Positions 42,901 through 53,000 of a DNA stretch of 64,000 nt are shown here, in pieces. The DNA comes from Axinella damicornis (Eukaryota; Porifera; Demospongiae; Axinellida; Axinellidae). The first letter of the stretch is position 1; each line of letters opens with the position of its first letter. The notes beneath the pieces were generated by a model. It was not told the DNA's origin. It ran no database searches and was given only the letters and a program-made list of their open reading frames with translations. A program made the position numbers and the translations under genes. The DNA is taken from the NCBI GenBank assembly GCA_963931865.1, contig OZ007518.1, positions 9,042,361 through 9,106,360 of the forward strand, read 5' to 3'.

Positions 42901-45900
42901 GGGAGGGGGGGAGGGGAGGGGGGAAGGGGAGGGGGGAGGGGAGGGGGGAAAGGGAGGGGGGAAAGGGAGGGGGGAAAGGGAGGGGAGAGGAGGGGAAGAG
43001 GATAAGCCAGGTCACTGTAGAATGCAAGCGTTTTTGTTTTGCAGCAGTGCACCATGTTACATAATTCATGCTCAGTGTAACATTACTGCATGTACACAAC
43101 ACTAGTAGTTTTTGCATACTGGAAGCGATCAAAAGCTGGAGGTGTGGAAGGCCTGGGAACGAGGCTAAGTACTACATGCATAACGCACAACCACCCAAAG
43201 ATTGCATGTATATACCTACAGAAACCCAAGGATTGAGAGGGCAAGATTACCTGCAGGAACCCGAGGATTGAGAGGGTGGGCTGAATTCCCAGTGTGATCA
43301 AACTGCGAATGATGACCATCGTGCTAATAAAGTAGAGGCCCCGTTTCATTGGTCGTTTGAAGTATGTAAGGAATCCCACCATACCAGCCAACACCAGCCA
43401 TAGCAACATCGATGTCTTCAGATCAATGCTCTCTGTATGTGTGAGGGAGGGTGGGGGGGGGGGGGGGGGGGGGGGGGGGGAGGTGACAGGGTGAGGGAGG
43501 GAGGTGTCTCCTCACACACATTAAGACAACTAATTTACACATTGCATTCAATTTCCAATTTCTGCCCCCAGTTACAGTAAATCTACCATGTGATCATCAT
43601 GTGATCATCATGTGATCATCACATGATCACCATGTGGGTCACATATGCACAAGCTACGACAGGCTCACCAAGTGATTTGCTTCCCTGTTCAAATGGATAA
43701 AACAGTGCCACCAGGAGGTTGATGGTAAAAGCAAGGTAGAAGGCAATGCTCGACCAAGTTGCCATCTGACGAGCGATGTTATACTGAATAGATTTCGCTG
43801 AAAAAGGTGAGCGAGCAGTGTGTCCGGAATGGAGGGAGGAGCCAGGGGGAGACAGAGAGGGCGAGAGGCAGAAGGGTGGGAAGAGAGGAAGGGATTGGAA
43901 AAGAGGCAGAAAGGGTGGGAGGGATGAAGGAAGGGAGGGAGGGATTGGCAGAGGCAGGAAGGGAGGGAGGGATGGGGGAGGGATATGGGGAGAAGTGAGA
44001 AGGTAAGCAAGGTCACATTCAGTGTCAACCACTGAACTCAACATGGCACCACCTAGGAAGAACTAAACAATATTTGGCAGGCTATACTGTAAGCCCAGTA
44101 TGCTGACACAATGATCACCATGGCAACCAGTACCTCTGAGCGCTCGCTGGCACTCCATCTCCTCGTGCAACCCTTTGGCCTGTTGGAAGAAGTCATCAAC
44201 CTGACGTGTGTGGGTCCATGTGAACAGAAAGAGACTATTAAATGCGCAATCATGTACGTATATGTCACGGCTAGCAAATAATATACACTGACAGATAAAT
44301 TGAATATAGATGTATCATCCACCTGATGTGTGTGGGTGGACCACACAAGCTTGTATAGAAGGGATTTATTCATATTCTCAACACGATCATATTAAGTGTC
44401 TTTTTAACGAATACTAAGTGAAACAAATAAACATATGACAACGAATAAGGAAATAAACACGTGTACTTTGGCCACGCCCATTGTTGTACAACTTGTGGCT
44501 CTGTTTCGCTGTTTTCAACAAAGAGATGAACTCTCGGACTCACATTTTCAACACGAATAATTTTTTTTATGTGAAGAATGTTCAACATGACAAATTTCTC
44601 AACTTCCAGTATGTACTGACAGATACAGATGTATGATACAGACAGCTGACGGTACACACCTTGCTGCCTAGTTCATTGCACTCTGTGCATTTCCACCCCA
44701 GCTCCTTTGACTCCGATGGAAGATACTCACACACATGGGGCACAGGAAACACAATCTGCTCCAGAGTTCGGTCCTTGTGGACAATCTGGGACACACCGCA
44801 AACAGAAGATTACCACACAGAGTAACATCTTCTCAGTCCCCATCCTCCCTCTTACCACCTCACTCTCCCGCCCTCTTCCCCACACTTCTGCCACTCCTCT
44901 CCCACCCTCCTCTTTCTCTTCTCTCCCCATCCATCTCTCTGCACTCCCTTGTCTCTCCTCTCCTCTACCACCTTCTCATTCTCTCCCTTCTCCTCTCATT
45001 CTCACTCTATCCCCCTCCCTCCTCTCTACCTCCCTCTCTCATTCTCTCCATTCCTCTCCATTCCTCCCTCTCTTTCTCCCTCCCCTCTCTTTCCAACTTC
45101 CCTCCTAGCCCACCTCAATCTGGGCAGTCCTCTGGGAGTAGTACTGAATTGGGTCGCTGGTCTTGTGAGATGACTTCTTTAGAACCTCCTTCAGTTCCTT
45201 CTTGTGGTGGGCCAGCCGAACCGCTAGGAGGTAGATGTTGTGACCCACTTCAATGGGAGAGTTCTTGTCGTTCGGATCTGTCAAACTTCCCATGTGGTAT
45301 ACAGACTGGCAGATTTCAACCTGGGTCATGATTCTGTGTGTGTGCATGTAAGGAAGGGAGAGGAACTAGTCAGGTCAGACAGCCTAAGGTGGGTGGTGGC
45401 TGTTGAATAAGGAGAGCAAGCATTCTGAACAAGATCTGTTGGTATCCCAGTCCTACTGTCCAGCAGGTGCACTTCCCAGTAAGGCAAGTAAGGTACCGCA
45501 CTCCAGCCTCGTTCCGGCTCACACCACAAAATGGAGGATTCTAATAGTCCAGTGCTTGGTCAGAGGGAGGACACAACCATCAAATCTATCAAGGCTGTGC
45601 ACTTGGGCTGTGAAGTCAATTTAGTTGGGCACCCTCAGTGAATTTTGCAGTCAGGCGGCAGTAAGGTTTTCTGCACTTGTTTTCCATTCCATTCCGTGTT
45701 TTAGTCAACACTGGAACACTTCCCGTACCAGGAGCGCATTATGACATGATCATTGCAGATCGAGTAGCATAAATTTGACGATGATGTCAACATACGCTGT
45801 TTCCCGTACACATTACAGAGTGGTTATTGGTCCGGCAGGATGTAGGGCGATGGGTTAGGGCCAGGGCCAGTGCTAACTGTGCATGCGTGTTCGTTGCCTG

Positions 45901-46110
45901 TACTTAAAGTATGTACTTCCTGCCAGACCAATATCCCTCAGTCAAGTATTAAAATGTACTACCTACGACTGTCTCTATGACAACACTCACCTGCTCTGCT
46001 GTGGAGGTGGTGGAGGGCTGGCAGTAGGGTGGACAGGGTTCAGTGGAGTGAGGGAGGGGAAGGGAGGCTACATACTCTCCCTGCAGGCTCACCACCGGCA
46101 ATGGCGACAT
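39726..46110 (-). CDS. ITPR: Inositol 1,4,5-trisphosphate receptor, channel-region-only gene
   Basis: Exons on the minus strand: 46110-45991 (tentative), 45320-45114, 44785-44660, 44200-44134, 43797-43669, 43432-43251, 42872-42666, 42352-42133, 41021-40873, 40684-40516, 40312-40156 and 39855-39726 (TAG). All phases agree, giving about 620 aa. Recognised in order: VGHNIYLLA coupling segment, [19 protein letters not shown]1 [11 protein letters not shown], the S2-S3 region with [12 protein letters not shown]4 with [22 protein letters not shown]5, a pore with filter GGGISD, S6 with [15 protein letters not shown], the CFICG...[11 protein letters not shown] zinc site, and [14 protein letters not shown] near the end. 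IP3 receptors are ER Ca2+-release tetramers of about 2,700 residues; the beta-trefoil, IP3-binding and regulatory solenoid regions are absent here. The last intron (40156 to 39855) uses a less certain GTAAC donor, chosen because it preserves the family spacing. Confidence 0.88.
41022..41420 (+). repeat. About 30-bp minisatellite abutting an ITPR splice acceptor
   Basis: About 13 units of CTGTGAGGGGGTGTGGCC plus TACAGTAACAGT. On the coding (minus) strand each unit reads ...GGCCACACCCCCTCACAG. The first unit supplies the acceptor of the ITPR pore exon, which starts at 41021. Confidence 0.9.
41463..41713. mobile_element. About 250-bp TAG...CTA-family element in an ITPR intron
   Basis: Left arm TAGCCACATTCCCAGGCCTC, right arm GAGGCCTGGGAACAAGGC. 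The inner arms share GCAGCGTTCTTGCAA and its complement. The terminal TA at the right is lost. No clear TSD. Confidence 0.65.
41752..42114. repeat. 72-bp direct repeats around a tRNA-like SINE remnant
   Basis: 41752-41823 and 42043-42114 are almost identical (CACAACGTCTATGCATGTCT...). Between them the minus strand 42040-41967 has an A-box-like TGGCCAAGTGGTTAAAGC and a B-box GGTTCGAGTCC, the internal promoter of tRNA genes and tRNA-derived SINEs. The arms do not form a good cloverleaf (T stem pairs only partly), so it is a SINE fragment and not a tRNA gene. Confidence 0.6.
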
Positions 46111-46325
46111 CAGACTTGCCACCGCATGCACTCGCTGCTAGCTACTGTCGTTGTGGCTGCCTAGTAAGCTTGCGCTAGGCTGAGATTACGAGTAATTAGA
46201 GTAATTAGAGCGCTAGAAAACATCCGGTGCTGCTTGCATTTTATGTGGGAGGGGCTGCAGAAGCTGAGCTAGCAACGTATCGTCTTTTCCCATCCCTCCC
46301 AGTAACGAACCGTGGTTCTTTTCGA
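46111..46325. promoter_or_regulatory. Putative bidirectional promoter between ITPR and the Ig-Death gene
   Basis: About 215 bp separate the first in-frame ATGs of the two divergent genes. The interval contains GAGTAATTAGAGTAATTAGAG direct repeats (46188-46210) and no TATA box. The assignment rests on spacing and orientation, and on the tentative first ITPR exon. Confidence 0.4.
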
Positions 46326-46962
46326 ATGGCGATGGAACGTGTGGTTGACATCGAGGTTGACCCAGAGTTCAACATCCACACCAGCTACCATAACGATTTC
46401 TTTCTCCTGAAAACAAGGGTGACGGTGAATGGAGAGAACACGCGAATCAAGTCCGTCAAGGCAGGCAGTTATGAGGAACCGACCCTCGTTTATGGGAGTA
46501 CCATTAGCGCAAAGCTATGGTTGATCACAAACACCATCTCACCTATCCTGCACAAGTTTGGGGTCTACCATATGGATACATTCTATTACGAGCAGTCCCC
46601 ACTTTTTCACGTTGTCTTCAGCTCTGAGTCATGTCTGACGAAGTTTCTCAATGAGATGGAGAGGATCAAATATGCCATGCAGGTGGAACTTTTGTCTATA
46701 TTTTTGAAATCAGATTCATCCCGCAACTTGGTTGTCGAGGTCCATCCAGAGCTGTTTCTTGTTTCCCCTAACCGGCAAAAAATGAAGAGAGCCGACCTCT
46801 ATCCCGTAAACGCAGGGAACTCCTCCACCTTTGCAGCCCACTGGAAAAACAGCGAGTTGTTTGATTTTGGATCCCTGTACCAGGAAGTAGGTATGTGTAC
46901 AAGTGTGAGGTTATAGGAATGGGTGAACTCTGCTACGTAGATCTATTATTGTGTGTGTGTGT

Positions 46963-47008
<46 letters not shown>

Positions 47009-50000
47009 AAATGTGTAGTCCAGAGTATAAACAATTCCAGTTTCATTGTCAAACACTTTGACATAATAATAATAGCATAATATTATGTTGTGAAGTTTCT
47101 TTGTCCTTTAACCCTTTACCACCCACAGATTATGGAGGTCAGTTTTTTTAGCTTGTAATTTACTTAAACATACCCTAGATAAGTTTTCCATCAGTTTACA
47201 CACAGAACTGCACACAGCCATGCTTTCCACATTCGTGATTCTGACCACACCCACTCGTTAACGTGTACGTGATCAAGATGCTCGGGCGATGGTAACTCGC
47301 TCTAGCAACACTGGAATTCGAGGCTCTGCAAGGTGTGACCACTGTTTCCTAGGCCCATTTATGCTTAAAACCCGAGAAATGGCCTGCCCAGCTTCAACCA
47401 GGGGCTGTTCAAAGCTGAGCCCAGACGCGGCCATGCTTCGGTGCACCCACCCACCTTCCCTTGCCCCGCCCTTTCTGCTGACACAGAGCCTATCTCTCAA
47501 GGACATTGCTGGATGTGACATCATGAAGCTGAAAGTCTCATGACGCCATATGGCATCATTGGGTGGGAAAGGTTTTAACAGTGCAGCAATATAGTCTCGT
47601 TCCCACACCTTCAATACTGGGCACGAGACTAAATCAATATTTGGCACATGTGGTTTCAGGTGACGAGTGTAGTAGTAGTATACATGTATAGTTCGGAAGG
47701 TGACTTCTCTTGTGAACAACATTGTATATAACGTACGATCTTTCAGACTGTTCCTTCAGGAATGGTCAATGACTGGCATTATATATAAGGGCTATGATTG
47801 GTTTTACTTAATTTTCGTCCTATTAAACCCTATCTGTACTCTTAGCATGCACTAGAGCTCTAGTAATTAATTATCATCTTGTGAGGGTGGCTGGCAGTCT
47901 AGTGGTTAATACACTAGCTTGATCTGAATCCCATCATGCCGTAGACGTTCTGAGCAGTGATTTTACTCAGTTCTGGCAACCAAATGAGGAGTGTTTGTAC
48001 ATATACTATGTACTGAGAATAATTGTATGTCGCTCCCGCTTGGGAAGATGTGGGTCCTGGGGGACCTATATTATATTGGCTCTACCCTCGTTAGCCATTA
48101 TTGTGGTAAACCCGACAGTGTGATAGACAGAAATTTTTCACTTGTGGTTGGGATGTTAGGACTATTGGTCCCCAAGTTGTTCGGAACAATGCAACCACTT
48201 CCAATGGCATGACCGTGGACTAGCTGTGAGAATCTCCGCCAACTCGGCTCTGGAGTCTGGACCTTCAATGCAAGAATGTTTCACACGAGGCTAGCAGCAG
48301 AATTATATCTTGAGGAATAATTAATAATTATGTTCCTATATCTCTTCGTTATCGTTTGGTTGGTTTGTTTGGAGTTGTTGTATGCTGAGCTACTTCTGTC
48401 ATTTATTACTGCATGTGTTTTTGTAATTGGGTTGTGCTGTTGTCTAGTAATTGATTACGTTGTGTATTGTTGCCATATTCACAGACACTTAATTGAATTA
48501 TTGGGCAACAGTCTTGCGATAAGTTACATAAGTATAGTGTATGAATACACACACTGAGTTTCAATGAATGTCCAATTGAGTTCTATAATTCCATTTTCCG
48601 ATAACCCAGCTCCCTCTGTTGTCGAATTACTAACTTTACATGGCATGCAAGTTTTTTGGACTGGGTATGTCACATGTGAAGTTGTCGAATGATGTGGACT
48701 TCATACACACATTAGCTAGCTAGCTAGCTACCTGGCAGATTATCTCCAGCTACGAAGATGATATTTGTTGTTGGAATAAAATTTACTTCTGTGAATTTGT
48801 TCCCTGGACATATGCATTAGTAAAGGTAGCTATAGACTGTCAGGGAGACGGGATGGGGAGGAAAGGGGTGTGGGATGGAGTGGCTAGATGAAGGACAAAA
48901 TTTACCATTGCATAATCTCCCCCCCCCCCCCCCCCCCCCCCCACATCAAATGTACACATGGCAAATGTGTAGCAAGGACACATGCTCCCCTGTGGAGTTT
49001 AAAGTTACACTCATATTCACTGATTATCTGAATTATAGGTATGTGTTCTGGTGTCATCTGCCAGCTAGGCAACAAGATTTCCACTGGAGCAAATAAAAAA
49101 TATAAAATTTTAATGAATCCACATTTTAGTGTACGAAGCTTCTCAGCAGCATTAGCATTCTTCTTTCTATTTTTTATGCAAACAGCTGATCCTCCCCGAG
49201 TTACCGCTCATCCACAAGGTGCAAAGGATGTCGTTCCAGGCCAACCTATTACATTCACTGTCGAAACCACTGGAACAGAGCCACTCAACTACCAGTGGCA
49301 GTGGAAGCCAGCTGGAGAGGAGGGGGGGAGTGAGGAGTGGCAGCTGTGTGACATGGAGAGCTCTGATGGCACTATATTAACAATTCCCAGTGTTCAGAAG
49401 CTGAATGAAGGAAGCTACCAATGTGTTGTCAGCAACTGTGCTGGTAGCCAGATTTCAAAAGTAGCAAAACTTAGCATTGGTAAGAAACAAGACATCATTC
49501 GCACTAATAGCCATTTCAAAATCAGCTACATTCTGTTTTCTATTTCCTTGTACAGCTGATCCTCCCCGAGTTACCTCTAATCCAAAAGGGCTAAAGGATG
49601 CTGTTCCAGGCCAACCTGTTACATTCACTGTCCGTGCCACTGGTACAGAGCCACTCAACTACCAATGGCAGTGGAAGCCAGCTGGAGATGAGCAGGGGGG
49701 AAGTGAGGAGTGGCAGCTGTGTGACATGGAGAGCTCCAACGGCACTACATTAGAAATTCCCAGTGTTCAGAAATTGAATGAAGGAAGCTACCGATGTGTT
49801 ATCAGCAACTGTGCTGGTAGCCAGATTTCCACTGCAGCAAAACTTAGCGTTGGTAAGAATCCATCAATTCCCATTGTATGAAGCACATCAGCAGCGTTCT
49901 ACATTTCCACATGTAGCTGATCCTCCCAGAGTCACCACTCATCCAAAAGGATTAAAGGATGCCGTTCCACACCTACCTGTTACATTCACTGTCCGTGCCA

Positions 50001-53000
50001 CTGGTACAGAGCCACTAAACTACCAGTGGCAGTGGAAGCCAGCTGCAGATGAGCAGGGGAGTGAGGAGTGGCAGCTGTGTGACATGGAGAGCTCCGACGG
50101 CACAACATTAAAAATCCCCAGCATTCAGAAGCTGAATGAAGGAAGCTACCAATGTGTTATCAGCAACTGTGCTGGTAGCCAGACTTCCGAAGCAGCAAAA
50201 CTTAGCATTGGTAAGAATCCACACATCAATTCCAATTGTATGAAGCACCTCATCAGCGTTCTACATTTCCACATGTAGCTGATCCTCCCAGAGTCACCAC
50301 TCATCCAAAAGGGTTAAAGGATGCCGTTCCACACCTACCTGTTACATTCACTGTCCGTGCCACTGGTACAGAGCCACTAAACTACCAGTGGCAGTGGAAG
50401 CCAGCTGCAGATGAGCAGGGGAGTAAGGAGTGGCAGCTGTGTGACATGGAGAGCTCCGACGGCACAACATTAAAAATTCCCAGCATTCAGAAGCTGAATG
50501 AAGGAAGCTACCAATGTGTTATCAGCAACTGTGCTGGTAGCCAGACTTCCGAAGCAGCAAAACTTAGCATTGGTAAGAATCCACACATCAATTCCAATTG
50601 TATGAAGCACCTCATCAGCGTTCTACATTTCCACATGTAGCTGATCCTCCCAGAGTCACCACTCATCCAAAAGGGTTAAAGGATGCCGTTCCACACCAAC
50701 CTGTTACATTCACTGTCCGTGCCAGTGGTACAGAGCCACTCAACTACCAGTGGCGGTGGAAGCCAGCTGGAGATGAGCAAGGGGGAAGTGAGGAGTGGCA
50801 GCTGTGTGACATGGAGAGCTCCGACGGCACTACCTTAGAAATTCCCAGCGTTCAGAAATTGAATGAAGGAAGCTACCAATGTGTTATCAGCAACTGTGCT
50901 GGTAGCCAGATTTCCACTGCAGCCAAGCTTAGCATTGGTAGGAAGACATCAATCACAATTGTATGAAGCATCTGGTTAACATTCTTCTTTCTATTTCTAC
51001 ACACAGCTGATCCTCCCCGAGTAACCACTCATCCACAAGGGTTAAAGGATGCCGTTCCAGGCCAACCTGTTACATTCACTGTCCATGTCACTGGTACAGA
51101 GCCACTCAACTACCAGTGGCGGTGGAAGCCAGCTGGAGATGAGCAGGGGGGAAGTGAGGAGTGGCAGCTGTGTGACATGGAGAGCTCCAACGGCACTACA
51201 TTAGAAATTCCCAGTGTTCAGAAATTGAATGAAGGAAGCTACCGATGTGTTATCAGCAACTGTGCTGGTAGCCAGATTTCCACTGCAGCAAAACTTAGCG
51301 TTGGTAAGAATCCATCAATTCCCATTGTATGAAGCACATCAGCAGCGTTCTACATTTCCACATGTAGCTGATCCTCCCAGAGTCACCACTCATCCAAAAG
51401 GATTAAAGGATGCCGTTCCACACCTACCTGTTACATTCACTGTCCGTGCCACTGGTACAGAGCCACTAAACTACCAGTGGCAGTGGAAGCCAGCTGCAGA
51501 TGAGCAGGGGAGTGAGGAGTGGCAGCTGTGTGACATGGAGAGCTCCGACGGCACAACATTAAAAATCCCCAGCATTCAGAAGCTGAATGAAGGAAGCTAC
51601 CAATGTGTTATCAGCAACTGTGCTGGTAGCCAGACTTCCGAAGCAGCAAAACTTAGCATTGGTAAGAATCCACACATCAATTCCAATTGTATGAAGCACC
51701 TCATCAGCGTTCTACATTTCCACATGTAGCTGATCCTCCCAGAGTCACCACTCATCCAAAAGGGTTAAAGGATGCCGTTCCACACCTACCTGTTACATTC
51801 ACTGTCCGTGCCACTGGTACAGAGCCACTAAACTACCAGTGGCAGTGGAAGCCAGCTGCAGATGAGCAGGGGAGTGAGGAGTGGCAGCTGTGTGACATGG
51901 AGAGCTCCGACGGCACAACATTAAAAATTCCCAGCATTCAGAAGCTGAATGAAGGAAGCTACCAATGTGTTATCAGCAACTGTGCTGGTAGCCAGATTTC
52001 CACTGCAGCCAAGCTTAGCATTGGTAGGAAGACATCAATCACAATTGTATGAAGCATCTGGTTAACATTCTTCTTTCTATTTCTACACACAGCTGATCCT
52101 CCCCGAGTAACCACTCATCCACAAGGGTTAAAGGATGCCGTTCCAGGCCAACCTGTTACATTCACTGTCCATGTCACTGGTACAGAGCCACTCAACTACC
52201 AGTGGCGGTGGAAGCCAGCTGGAGATGAGCAGGGGGGAAGTGAGGAGTGGCAGCTGTGTGACATGGAGAGCTCTGACGGCACTACATTAACAATTTCCAG
52301 TGTTCAGAAGTTGAATGAAGGAAGCTACCAATGTGTTATCAGCAACTGTGCTGGTAGCCAGACTTCAACTGCAGCAAAACTTAGTGTTGGTAAGCATTCA
52401 TACATCAATTTACCAGTAGCTCAAGCATCACAGCAACATTCTGCTTTCTTATTCCAATTATACAGCTGATCCTCCCAGAATTACCTCTCATCCAAAAGGG
52501 TTAAAGGATGCAGTTCCTGGCCAACCTGTTACATTCACTGTCCATGCCACTGGTATGGAGCCTCTGAGCTACCAGTGGCGATGGACGCTTGTTGAGTCTA
52601 GGGATGAGAGTGAGAAAGAAGAGTGGCAGCGGTGTGATGTGAAGGAACCTGATAGCCGTACACTAACCATCTCCAATGTTCAGAAGCTGAATGAAGGGAG
52701 CTATCACTGTGTTATCAGCAACTGTGCTGGTAGCCAGACTTCTGAACCTGCTACACTCAGTGTTGGTAAGAATCCAGTTTCTATAACTGTGCACGGTGCA
52801 TGCACATGCAAATATCACAGCTGCATTCTGTTTTCTCTATGTAGCTGAACCTCCCAGCAACTCCATTGGAACCCAGACTTCTAAGTCACCAAAGTTTAGT
52901 GTCGGTAAGAATCCAAAAATGAATCACACTAATTGTGTAGCAAGCATCACCATTGCATTCTTGCTATGTACAGCCGATCCACCTAGAATCACAACTCATC

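Noticed and set aside
42310..45173. Long Pro/Leu/Ser or Gly/Glu/Arg ORFs inside ITPR introns
   Set aside because: They follow pure polypyrimidine or polypurine tracts lying between well-defined ITPR exons.
45326..45529. Minus-strand ORF directly upstream of ITPR exon 45320-45114
   Set aside because: It continues through the acceptor region with low-complexity sequence and lacks family similarity; treated as intron.
46111..46131. ITPR 5' exon start at 46131
   Set aside because: The codon there is GTG; the first in-frame ATG on the minus strand is at 46110.
46227..46325. Upstream extension of the Ig-Death first exon to base 46227
   Set aside because: The extended frame begins with GTG; the first in-frame ATG is at 46326 with a good context.
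47273..47722. 149-codon minus-strand ORF in the first intron of the Ig-Death gene, considered as a missing upstream ITPR exon
   Set aside because: No similarity to IP3-receptor segments that I can see, no good splice borders, and it overlaps a MITE.
47884..47945. Second tRNA-like A-box/B-box pair
   Set aside because: The B box is degenerate (GATCTGAATCCC) and no cloverleaf forms.
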